Below, piece after piece: positions 25,954 to 33,591 of a DNA stretch of 64,000 nucleotides (position 1 is its first letter; each line of letters opens with the position of its first letter). Below the pieces are notes generated by a model. It had not been told where the DNA came from, searched no databases, and was given only the letters and a program-made list of their open reading frames with translations. A program made the position numbers and the translations under genes. Origin of the DNA: Nocardioides eburneiflavus (GTDB lineage: Bacteria > Actinomycetota > Actinomycetes > Propionibacteriales > Nocardioidaceae); assembly GCF_004785795.1 (NCBI RefSeq), contig NZ_SRRO01000001.1, positions 1,178,001 through 1,242,000 of the forward strand, written 5' to 3'.

Positions 25954-28900
25954 TCAGAGGTCGAACAACGATCCGGAACCGTTGATGTCGACGTCCGTAC
26001 GCGGGGCGCGGGCGGGCGTGTCGGACGCGGCCGGCTTCTCCGTCGGTTCGTCCTCGGGCCGCTCGGCGGGGGCGTCGTCCGCGTCGAGGATGGTGTCCGG
26101 GTCGTCCGCCTTCGCCGGCGCGCCACTGGTGTCCTCGGCAGGCGCCTCGGGCAGGTCGTCGGCATCGCGGAACGTCGCCGCCTGGCTCAGGTCCGCGCCG
26201 CTCGGCGGGGCGTCCGGTACGGCCACCTCGTCGGTCGTCGGCTCGGGCTCGGGCGTCGGCTCGGCCGCGGGCTCGACGACGGGTTCGGGCGTCGGCTCGG
26301 ACTCGGCCGGTGCTGCCGACGCCGTCGAGGTCGCGGGCGCCTCGATGTCGAAGAGCGAGCCCATGCTGCTGATGTCGACGTCGGTCGTCGGCGTCGACGT
26401 CGCGCCGCTGCTCGCGGCCGGCTCGACGGCCGCCTCGGGCTCCGGCTCGGGCTCCGGCTCGGGCCCGGCCTCGGCGGCAGGCGCGGCAGCTGCCGGCGCA
26501 GTCGTGGTGGCTGGGGCCTCGAGGTCGAACAGCGAGCCGAGGCTCGACAGGTCAGCGTCCGTCGTCGGCGTCGACGTCGTGCCGCCCCCGGCAGGGGCTT
26601 CCGCGGCAGGGGCCCCGGCAGCAGGCTCCGCCTCGGCGTCCGGCTCGGGCTCCGCCTCAGCGGCAGGCTCCGCCTCAGGCTCGGCCTCGGCCGCCGCGGG
26701 CTCGGGGGCAGCGATGTCGAACAGCGACCCGCCGCTGCCGAGGTCGGCGGTCGCCGGCGTGGGCTTCTCGGCTGGGACCTCCGCTGCAGGCTCGGCGGCC
26801 TCGGCGGCAGGGGCCTCGGCGGCTGCGGCATCCGGCTCGGGCGTACCGAGGTCGAAGAGGGAGCCGCCGGCGCCCAGGTCGGTCGACGCAGTCGGCTTCT
26901 CGGCCGGCTTCTCCGCTGCGGGCTCCGCCTCCCGTGCCGGGGTGTCGAAGAGCGAACCGCCCGCGAACGGGTCGGCCGCCTCGGCCTTCGGCGCCTCCGC
27001 CTTCTCCGCCTTCTGCGCCTCGGGCTCCGGTGCCGCAGGCGCCTCGGGTGCAGGCGTGTCGAACAGCGACGTGCCGCCCGACGCCTTCGCGGCCGGGCCG
27101 ACGTCGGCGGTCTCGGTGAGGGTGTCCTCCGTGACCGTGACGTCGCCGGCCTCCGGCTCGTCCTTGGTCGCCACGTCGGTCGAGGCAGCAGCGGCCGGGG
27201 CAGCGGCGGCCGACGCGGCGGCCGGAACCGCAGCGGGAGCCGACCCGGGCGCGGCCTTGGTGGCCTGCTCGCCCTTGACCGACGCGAGCAGCATCTGCGC
27301 GACGTCGAGGACCTCGACCTCCTCGCGGGCCTCGCCCTTGCTCTGCTGCATGGTGAGCCCGTCGGCGAGCATCACCCGGCAGAACGGGCAGCCGACGGCG
27401 ATCTGGTCGGCGCCGGTGCCGACTGCCTCCTTGGTGCGGTTCATGTTGATCCGCTCGCCGAGGTTCTCCTCCATCCACATGCGCGCGCCGCCGGCGCCGC
27501 AGCAGAAGGACCGCTCGGAGTTGCGCTCCATCTCGACGAAGTCGGCGCCCGGCAGCACCTGCAGCAGCTCGCGCGGGGGCTCGTACACCTGGTTGTGGCG
27601 ACCGAGGTAGCACGGGTCGTGGTAGGTGATCGAGCGCTTCGCCGCGCCCGCGCCTTCCTGGACGGGCGTCAGCCTGCCCTCGCGCACGAGGCGGTTGAGC
27701 AGCTGGGTGTGGTGCACGACCTCGAGCTCGATGCCGAAGTCCTTGTACTCGTTCTTGAGGGTGTTGAAGCAGTGGGCGCAGGTCGAGACGACCTTCTTGA
27801 CCTTGTACTCCTTGAAGGTCTCGACGTTCTGCTGCGCCAGGCCCTGGAAGACGAACTCGTTGCCGGCGCGACGGGCCGGGTCACCGGTGCAGGTCTCGCC
27901 ATTGCCGAGCACGCCGAAGGAGATGCCGGCCATGTCGAGCAGCTCGGCGACGGCGCGCGTCGTCTTCTTGGCGCGGTCCTCGTACGCACCGGCGCAACCG
28001 ACCCAGAACAGCCAGTCGACCGACTCGAGGGACTCCAGGTCCTCGCCGACGACGGGCACCTCGAAGTCGAGGCCCTTGGCCCAGTCCATGCGAGCAGTGC
28101 TCGACATGTTCCACGGGTTGCCCTTGTTCTCGAGACCCTTGAAGAGCTGGTTGAGCTCGGCGGGGAAGTTCGACTCGACGAGCAGCTGGTAGCGCCGCAT
28201 GTCCATGATGTGGTCGACGTGCTCGATGTCGACGGGGCACTGCTGGACGCACGCGCCGCACGACGTGCAGCTCCAGAGCACGTCCTCGTCGATGACGAAG
28301 TCCCCGTCGGCGGGGTTGTAGAAGTAGTCGAGGACGTCCGTGCCCGACCCGGAGCTCTCGCCCTTCGAGCCGACCCCGACGAGCTCGCGCTCGGCGTGGC
28401 CCTCGACGCCGTCTGCCTTGGCGTACGCGTGGTCGCGCAGGCTCGTGATCAGCAGCTTGGGCGACAGCGGCTTCTCGGTGTTCCACGCCGGGCACTGCGA
28501 CTGGCAACGACCGCACTCGGTGCAGGTGGTGAAGTCGAGGATGCCCTTCCACGAGAAGTCCTCGACCTTGCCGGCGCCGAGGATCGAGTCCTCGTCGAGG
28601 TCGTCGATGTCGTCGAGGGTGACGGCCTTGCCGGCCGAGGTCAGCGGCTTCATCGCGCCGAGCGCGGTCGAGCCGTCGTCCTCGCGCTTGAAGTAGATGT
28701 TGAACCAGGCGGTGAAGCGGTGCCAGGCGATGCCCATGGTGATGTTGCGGGCGATCACCATCAGCCAGATCATCGCCAGCGCGATCTTGAACGCCGCGAT
28801 GAAGTAGATGAGGTTGTGCAGCGACGACTCGTCGACCGGGTAGATGGCGTCGCCGATCCAGGACGCGATCGGGTAGTGGGAGCGCCCGACCTCCTCGTCG

Positions 28901-29427
28901 AGCTTCCACTCGGCCGCGCGGACGAACAGGATCGCGGAGCCCTCGAGCAGCGCGAGCGCCTCGACGAAGTAGGCCTGCCAGAAGTTCGAGCCGAAGAACC
29001 GGCTCTTCCGGCCCTCGGAGCGCGGGTGGTGCTTCTGGCGGTAGACGATCAGGTAGACGATGCCGACCGTGCTGAGCAGGCCGATGATCTCGCTGAACCA
29101 CTCGTACGGGTACCAGTGCCCGATGAGCGGCCAGGCGAAGTCGGGCTTGAAGAGCTGGAAGTACGCCGCGAGCACGGCCGTGCTGAGGAACAGGAACGCG
29201 GCGTAGACGAACCAGTGCATGATGCCGACCCAGTGCCACTGGAGCATCCGGGTGTGGAGGAACGTCTCCTTGAGCATCGTCGCCGCACGACCGCCGGGGT
29301 TGCCGGTGCGGCCTGGCGCCGGCTGGCCGGACCTGATCACGCCCAGCATGCGTCGGACGGCCGGCACCAGGAGGGCGACGGCGGCGACGGTCAGTGCGAA
29401 CGAGACGACGATCGCGAACATCTGCAT
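25954..29427 (-). CDS. etfD: EtfD-type membrane Fe-S oxidoreductase with SLFD-repeat tail
   Basis: A 1157-residue protein. The N-terminal third has about six membrane helices with heme-type histidines (HWVGIMHWF, WHRF); two 4Fe-4S motifs follow, CTECGRCQSQCP near 299 and CTSCGACVQQCP near 387; then two CCG (heterodisulfide-reductase-like) domains with CAHCFNTLKNE, DPCYLGRH, SFCCGAGGARMW and GCPFCRVML. This is the architecture of mycobacterial EtfD (Rv0338c), which passes electrons from acyl-CoA dehydrogenases via ETF to menaquinone. The core ends near 715. Beyond it lies a roughly 435-residue Ala/Pro/Glu tail with seven SLFD motifs, the last at the very C-terminus, which has no counterpart I know. 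Assigned by architecture; gene stands alone. Confidence 0.88.
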   Translation of the reverse strand: MQMFAIVVSFALTVAAVALLVPAVRRMLGVIRSGQPAPGRTGNPGGRAATMLKETFLHTRMLQWHWVGIMHWFVYAAFLFLSTAVLAAYFQLFKPDFAWPLIGHWYPYEWFSEIIGLLSTVGIVYLIVYRQKHHPRSEGRKSRFFGSNFWQAYFVEALALLEGSAILFVRAAEWKLDEEVGRSHYPIASWIGDAIYPVDESSLHNLIYFIAAFKIALAMIWLMVIARNITMGIAWHRFTAWFNIYFKREDDGSTALGAMKPLTSAGKAVTLDDIDDLDEDSILGAGKVEDFSWKGILDFTTCTECGRCQSQCPAWNTEKPLSPKLLITSLRDHAYAKADGVEGHAERELVGVGSKGESSGSGTDVLDYFYNPADGDFVIDEDVLWSCTSCGACVQQCPVDIEHVDHIMDMRRYQLLVESNFPAELNQLFKGLENKGNPWNMSSTARMDWAKGLDFEVPVVGEDLESLESVDWLFWVGCAGAYEDRAKKTTRAVAELLDMAGISFGVLGNGETCTGDPARRAGNEFVFQGLAQQNVETFKEYKVKKVVSTCAHCFNTLKNEYKDFGIELEVVHHTQLLNRLVREGRLTPVQEGAGAAKRSITYHDPCYLGRHNQVYEPPRELLQVLPGADFVEMERNSERSFCCGAGGARMWMEENLGERINMNRTKEAVGTGADQIAVGCPFCRVMLADGLTMQQSKGEAREEVEVLDVAQMLLASVKGEQATKAAPGSAPAAVPAAASAAAAPAAAASTDVATKDEPEAGDVTVTEDTLTETADVGPAAKASGGTSLFDTPAPEAPAAPEPEAQKAEKAEAPKAEAADPFAGGSLFDTPAREAEPAAEKPAEKPTASTDLGAGGSLFDLGTPEPDAAAAEAPAAEAAEPAAEVPAEKPTPATADLGSGGSLFDIAAPEPAAAEAEPEAEPAAEAEPEPDAEAEPAAGAPAAEAPAGGGTTSTPTTDADLSSLGSLFDLEAPATTTAPAAAAPAAEAGPEPEPEPEPEAAVEPAASSGATSTPTTDVDISSMGSLFDIEAPATSTASAAPAESEPTPEPVVEPAAEPTPEPEPTTDEVAVPDAPPSGADLSQAATFRDADDLPEAPAEDTSGAPAKADDPDTILDADDAPAERPEDEPTEKPAASDTPARAPRTDVDINGSGSLFDL
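25957..27080 (-). repeat. Seven SLFD motif repeats in the EtfD tail
   Basis: In protein order the motifs are GTSLFDTP, GGSLFDTP, GGSLFDLG, GGSLFDIA, LGSLFDLE, MGSLFDIE and a terminal GSLFDL. Each follows a run such as STDLGAG, TADLGSG, DADLSSL or DVDISSM. Spacing is irregular (about 92-384 bases); linkers are Pro/Glu/Ala-rich and presumably disordered. Confidence 0.85.
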
Positions 29428-29556
29428 GTGGGGCTGCTCCTCGGTCGGGGCGTACAGAGCCGCAGCCTAGGGCCGCCGAACGTGCCGACGGCAGGGCCCT
29501 GCAGGGTGAGAAAGATCCTACCCGCAGGTAACTTGAACGGGGACGCGCGGTCGTGG

Positions 29557-29853
29557 TCAGTTCACGATCGCGACGTTCTCGACCTCGATCTCGCGGGCGT
29601 CCTCGCGGTAGGAGGCGAGCTGGGCCCTCATCTGGTCGAGCGCCTCGGTGAGCCTGGCGACCCCGTCGCGCAGCGAGCGCTGGTGCTCGAGGTGGGCGAG
29701 GTGCGACTCGCTCGTCTCGTCCCAGCCGGGGGTCAGCGTCTCGACCTGCTCGAGGAGGTCGTTGATCTGGGTGGTGATCTTCTCCGTGGCGTCGCCGAGC
29801 GCGGTCTCGAGCGTCGAGAGCGAGCCCTGGTGCACGACCAGCCCGCGCGTCAT
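29557..29853 (-). CDS. WXG100-like small protein
   Basis: A 98-residue helical-hairpin protein. Two long amphipathic helices (LSTLETALGDATEKITTQINDLLEQVETL and the region from SHLAHLEHQRSLRDG to YREDA, given here by ends) flank a turn PGWDETSE where WXG100 proteins have the W-x-G. Length and hairpin pattern fit ESAT-6-type type VII substrates or partners. Its ATG overlaps the stop of the other WXG100-like gene (ATGA), so the two probably make a heterodimer. They are divergent from the putative toxin operon. No ESX secretion machinery is in this window. Confidence 0.7.
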   Translation of the reverse strand: MTRGLVVHQGSLSTLETALGDATEKITTQINDLLEQVETLTPGWDETSESHLAHLEHQRSLRDGVARLTEALDQMRAQLASYREDAREIEVENVAIVN

Positions 29854-30170
29854 CGGGGACCACCGCCGAGCCGGTCGGCGAGCTGGCCCGAGCGCTCGGC
29901 CTGCGCCACGTCGTTGGTGGCGTGCTCCTGGGCGACGTACATGAGGCTCTGCGAGTAGCCGTCGAGGATCGGGCCGAGCGTGATGGCGACGTCGAACCAC
30001 GCGTTGACGGCCTCGCCGAAGCCGGCGGCCGCCTGGCCGCTGAAGCCCGTGCCGGCCTCGGCCTCGATGGTGGCGCCGAGGGCCTGCAGGATCTGCTGCA
30101 GCGGCTCCACCGCGTCGGCCACGGCCTGCGCCGCTGCCTGCATCTCGGAGTAGACAAGTCCGACGGCCAC
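29850..30170 (-). CDS. WXG100-like small protein (ESX type)
   Basis: A 106-residue helical protein. The pattern GFSGQAAAGFGEAVNAWF near 43-60 is the turn plus second helix of WXG100/ESAT-6-like proteins with FSG in place of WxG; flanking helices are Ala/Gln-rich. No signal peptide, as expected for type VII substrates. First gene of a two-gene unit (4-base overlap with the next), facing away from the toxin operon across a 123-base promoter region. Confidence 0.72.
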   Translation of the reverse strand: MAVGLVYSEMQAAAQAVADAVEPLQQILQALGATIEAEAGTGFSGQAAAGFGEAVNAWFDVAITLGPILDGYSQSLMYVAQEHATNDVAQAERSGQLADRLGGGPR

Positions 30171-30293
30171 GGCCGCCCCCTCTCGCTCGGGTCGATCGGC
30201 TCCTTCCTACCCCCTCCGCGGCGTTCTCACACCCTCCGGGACGGGTCGGGTCCCGGCGGTTTGAGCACCGGTCCCGGGGGGAATCGGGATGCC

Positions 30294-30617
30294 ATGCCGT
30301 CGTACGACTACGAGGTCGACCTCGAGAGCATGGGCAAGGCCGCCCAGGGGCTCAGCGAGACCGTCCAGCTGTTCAAGGACAAGGACGTCGAGGACCTCGT
30401 GCCCGGCAGGGGCGACGTGGGCAGCGACGTCGTGTGGGACGCCCTCGACGAGTTCAAGAACCGCTGGGAGGAAGGCGTCAACAACCTCTGCCAGGACGTC
30501 GAGGAGATGTCCGGCCGGCTGGGCAAGATCGCGATGAACTACTTCGAGACCGACAAGGCCGGCTACGACGCCCTGTCCGCGCTCAAGGGCACCATCGCCG
30601 GCATCAGGGTGATGTGA
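30294..30617 (+). CDS. WXG100-like partner at the head of the toxin operon
   Basis: A 107-residue acidic helical protein (MPSYDYEVDLESMGKAAQG). A two-helix hairpin is predicted around a central segment with VWDALDEFKNRWEEGVNNL, close to the WXG100 signature although W-E-E-G replaces W-x-G. The gene ends one base before the large putative toxin gene. In type VII polymorphic toxin loci, such a small protein is usually the chaperone or dimer partner for secretion of the following toxin. Confidence 0.72.
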   Translation: MPSYDYEVDLESMGKAAQGLSETVQLFKDKDVEDLVPGRGDVGSDVVWDALDEFKNRWEEGVNNLCQDVEEMSGRLGKIAMNYFETDKAGYDALSALKGTIAGIRVM

Positions 30618-30618
30618 C

Positions 30619-32361
30619 GTGCCTGACTTCGAGATCGAGGGAAACCCCGGCAACATCCGCGCCAAGGCCGTGACGATGGAGCAGAAGGGCCAGCTCTTCT
30701 ACGACACCGGCGACGCGCTCGCGAAGATCGACGTGTCGGGCTGGACCGGTCGTGCGGCCGACGAGTTCCGCGAGGCGCACGACCTCGAGCCCGACCGGTG
30801 GACCAGGGCCGGCAACGGGTTCAGGAAGGCCGCCTCCGGCCTGACCACGTACGCCGGCGCTCTCGAGGACGCGCAGCGGCGCGCGGCGGAGGCGAAGGCC
30901 GAGTACGAGCGCGGCCAGCGCGAGTCGGAGAGCGCGCGTACGCAGTACGACTCCTACCTCGGTCGCATGCGCGCCTACTGGAGCAGCGGGGGCACCGACC
31001 AGGCCGAACCCTTCGTCGACTGGGGCGACCCGATCCAGCAGGAGGCGCTGCGGGCGATGCAGTCCGCCCGGGCCGACCTCGACAACGCCGCCGCGGTGTG
31101 TGCGGGCGAGGTGCGGGCGGGCTGCGCCGACGCGCCGGAGGAGCCCAACTGGCTCGAGTCGGGGCTGAAGTTCGTCGGTGGCATCTTCGAGGGCGCTGGC
31201 GAGGCCGTGTGGGACCTGCTGACGATGGTGCCGTTCAGCCCGGTCAACCTGGTCATCGACTCCTACAAGCTCGCGACGGGCGACATCACCCCTGAGGAGC
31301 TGGCGAAGAAGTACGAGCTGTCGGTCGAGAACGGCTGGGCGATGGCCCAGGGCATCTACACCGGGCTGACGACCGACCCGGTCGGCTTCGGCAAGGAGCT
31401 CGGCAAGTCGCTGCTCGACTGGGACACGTGGGCCGACGACCCCGCCCGCGCGATCGGCCACCTGGTGCCCGACGCGATCGCGGCCGTGGCGACCGGCGGC
31501 GCCGGCGCCCTCGCGACGCGCGGCGGCAAGTTCGCGATGGACGGGCTCGACGCCCTGTCCGACATGGGCCGGCTGCGGCACCTCGACGACCTCGACAACC
31601 TCGGCGACCTGCGCCACCTCGACGACCTGGGCAACAGTCGCGTCTACTCGATGATGGACGACGTCCCGCACCGCACGGCCTTCTCGCCCGACCAGCTCGG
31701 CGGCTCCCGGGTCGACGACGTCCTCTCCCGGCACGACATCTCCCGCAGCGAGCTCAACGACCTGATCAACAAGCCCGCCGCCGACCTCACGCCCGACGAG
31801 CGCGACGTCCTCAACGCCGTGCGCGACGACTTCCCCGCCCCCGACGTCGACACGGTGATGCAGAAGGTCATCGACCAGCCCTACTTCGACGAGAAGACCG
31901 GCGAGCTGCGGTGGGGTGGCGCCGACAACTACATCCTCGACCAGTACGCCCCCAACGAGGTGCGGGGTGCGGTGACCGTCGCCGACGACACCTCGCACCT
32001 CGGCACGCCGCGCTCGATCAACGAGGACCTGCGCCTCGACTACGACGGCACCCACCACTCCACCGGCGACGCCTCGACCCACGTGATCCGGTTCCAGACC
32101 GACAACCCCAACTTCGACATCCCGCGCAACAGCGACATGACCGGCTCGCCCACCCGGTTCGACGGGTGGACCGACCCGTTCACCGGCAACGGCTTCACGA
32201 AGTCGGGCGATGACATCATTCCCGAGTACGTCACCGACGGCCCGACCGTGATCCGCGAGGGAGCAGAGATGTGGGAAGTCACCGACACCGGCACGCAGCG
32301 CCTCGTCGCCGTCCTGCGCACGGTCGACGGTGAGCCCTCGTGGATCCCGCAGGGCAACTGA
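30619..32361 (+). CDS. Putative type VII-secreted polymorphic toxin
   Basis: A 580-residue protein. Residues 1-115 form a WXG100-like hairpin with a true W-x-G (VSGWTGRAADEF near 41) and a long charged second helix. A middle region (190-340) has hydrophobic helices (FEGAGEAVWDLLTMVPF, LVPDAIAAVATGGAGAL) and a short repeat LRHLDDLDNLG/LRHLDDLGNS, like the translocation regions of actinobacterial T7SS toxins. From about 410 comes a separate module (YFDEKTGELRWGGADNYI, EVRGAVTVADDTSH, HHSTGDASTHVIRFQTDN, REGAEMWEVTDTG) that I cannot assign to a known toxin family. Its stop overlaps the next ATG by 1 base. The toxin call rests on architecture and on the immunity-like and ADP-ribosylglycohydrolase genes that follow. 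Confidence 0.65.
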   Translation: MPDFEIEGNPGNIRAKAVTMEQKGQLFYDTGDALAKIDVSGWTGRAADEFREAHDLEPDRWTRAGNGFRKAASGLTTYAGALEDAQRRAAEAKAEYERGQRESESARTQYDSYLGRMRAYWSSGGTDQAEPFVDWGDPIQQEALRAMQSARADLDNAAAVCAGEVRAGCADAPEEPNWLESGLKFVGGIFEGAGEAVWDLLTMVPFSPVNLVIDSYKLATGDITPEELAKKYELSVENGWAMAQGIYTGLTTDPVGFGKELGKSLLDWDTWADDPARAIGHLVPDAIAAVATGGAGALATRGGKFAMDGLDALSDMGRLRHLDDLDNLGDLRHLDDLGNSRVYSMMDDVPHRTAFSPDQLGGSRVDDVLSRHDISRSELNDLINKPAADLTPDERDVLNAVRDDFPAPDVDTVMQKVIDQPYFDEKTGELRWGGADNYILDQYAPNEVRGAVTVADDTSHLGTPRSINEDLRLDYDGTHHSTGDASTHVIRFQTDNPNFDIPRNSDMTGSPTRFDGWTDPFTGNGFTKSGDDIIPEYVTDGPTVIREGAEMWEVTDTGTQRLVAVLRTVDGEPSWIPQGN

Positions 32362-32759
32362 TGGCGCTGCCGGAGCACGGGACCTTCGCGGTCCGGGACG
32401 GGGTGACCTACGAGGTCGCCTCCACGGCCGCGGACACAGTGACGTTGCGCGTGCCCGGCGATCCCGGCCCCCTGGCCGACGAGCTCGAGGGTGGGATCCG
32501 GCGTGACGGTGACCGTTGGGCCCGGGTCCGCAAGTCGAGCCTGGAGCGCTACTTCTCCCGCCACGTGACGGTCGCCTGGCAGGGCGAGCAGCTCGGCCTG
32601 GGCCGCGTCGTCGGCGACACCGCGGAGATCCACGGCAGCTCGCCGGCGGTGGCTGACAGGCTGGGGCTCGAGGGCGACCAGTACAACGGGTTCCGCGCGA
32701 CCGTGCCGGTCGAGGAGCTGAGCGTCGTCGACGTACGCGAGGAGGAGATCGATGTCTGA
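32361..32759 (+). CDS. Hypothetical protein, candidate immunity protein
   Basis: A 132-residue acidic cytoplasmic protein of unknown family, directly coupled to the toxin gene (TGATG overlap). It is strand-rich, with DTVTLRVPGDPGP, RYFSRHVTVAWQGEQ and FRATVPVEEL. Its whole length lines up with the C-terminal half of the next protein (VTxxWQG, then A-x-x-LG, then F-x-ATV), so the two share one domain. Small acidic proteins directly after polymorphic toxins are normally immunity proteins; this is inference from position. Confidence 0.6.
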   Translation: MALPEHGTFAVRDGVTYEVASTAADTVTLRVPGDPGPLADELEGGIRRDGDRWARVRKSSLERYFSRHVTVAWQGEQLGLGRVVGDTAEIHGSSPAVADRLGLEGDQYNGFRATVPVEELSVVDVREEEIDV

Positions 32760-33591
32760 GGCCGCCCCGCAGCGCCCGGTGCTGCAGAAGCTGCTGACCC
32801 ACGGCCTGGGGACCGCGATCGTGGACGAGGGCTACGACCACGTCGGCGGGGTGGTCGTGCTCGCGAGCGACGCCGCCGCGCTGCGCACGCCCGACCTGCT
32901 GCTCAGGGCCTACGGCTTCGAGGGCGGCCAGGAGTTCGTCGACGTGGTGCGCTTCGAGCTGCCGCCGCTCGCGTCGCTGACCAACCCCGCCGCACCCGAC
33001 GCCGGCCGGCGTCCGCTCTACCCGACCGGGTTCCTCCGTGGCGACGAGGTCGTCCCCGTGTGGGAGCTGAGCCGCACGCGCTACTCCTTCGGCGCGGAGT
33101 ACTGGCGAATCCGCGCCGACGGCGAGCAACGGGTCCTCTCGGCCTACCAGGGCGCCGCGCGTGGGTGGCGCGGAGCGAAGGGCTGGCGTCCGTGGACCCC
33201 GCTCGTCGGTCCGCGTGCGCGGTGGCGCGGGTCGGAGCTCGCGGCCGACGTCGTCGGCGACAGCGTGCTGCTCAGCATGCGGGGCGACACCGGTCCCGAG
33301 GGCTGGGAGCAGGTCCGTCCGCAGACGTGGGTGGCGGCCGTCCCGGCGTCCGAGTGCGAGCTCTTCGAGGTGGTGCTCACCGCGACCTGGCAGGGCGTAC
33401 CGGTCCGGGTCCTCTCCTCGGGGCCCGCCGGCACTCGCGTGCTCCTGCTCATCGACGACCCGGAGCGGGCCGAGGCCCTCGGCGCCGACACGGTCGAGCC
33501 GGGCGTCTTCGAGGCGACCGTCTCGCCGGCCGACCTCGCGGAGACGCACGGCGTCACCAACGAGCTCGCCCCCAGCGACCCGCGACCGTGA
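32752..33591 (+). CDS. Hypothetical two-part protein, second candidate immunity protein
   Basis: A 279-residue protein with no recognised family, overlapping the preceding gene by 8 bases. The N-terminal half (1-145) contains GTAIVDEGYDHVGGVVVLAS and a tryptophan/arginine-rich segment (GWRGAKGWRPWTPLVG). The C-terminal half (about 148-279) repeats the preceding protein: VLLSMRGDTGP, ELFEVVLTATWQGVP, PERAEALGA, FEATVSPADL. No export signal. Its GTGA overlap with the ADP-ribosylglycohydrolase gene places it inside one tightly coupled operon. Confidence 0.62.
   Translation: MSEAAPQRPVLQKLLTHGLGTAIVDEGYDHVGGVVVLASDAAALRTPDLLLRAYGFEGGQEFVDVVRFELPPLASLTNPAAPDAGRRPLYPTGFLRGDEVVPVWELSRTRYSFGAEYWRIRADGEQRVLSAYQGAARGWRGAKGWRPWTPLVGPRARWRGSELAADVVGDSVLLSMRGDTGPEGWEQVRPQTWVAAVPASECELFEVVLTATWQGVPVRVLSSGPAGTRVLLLIDDPERAEALGADTVEPGVFEATVSPADLAETHGVTNELAPSDPRP

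Noticed and set aside
26187..27080. Repetitive DNA in the etfD tail considered as a possible CRISPR or tandem repeat array
   Set aside because: The repeats are irregularly spaced, stay in one reading frame and encode SLFD motifs with variable linkers; there are no constant repeat/spacer units.
25789..29958. 1389-codon plus-strand open frame opposite etfD
   Set aside because: It is antisense to a protein with unmistakable Fe-S and CCG motifs; its translation is low-complexity Arg/Gly/Val-rich, as expected for the complement of a high-GC gene, and it has no ribosome site.
30619..32361. Assignment of the toxin C-terminus as a TNT NAD-glycohydrolase domain
   Set aside because: The expected TNT hallmarks (LPPGT, GTP-x-x-R-S/A-LP, APWFGQPGGG-type end) are absent, so naming it would be guesswork.
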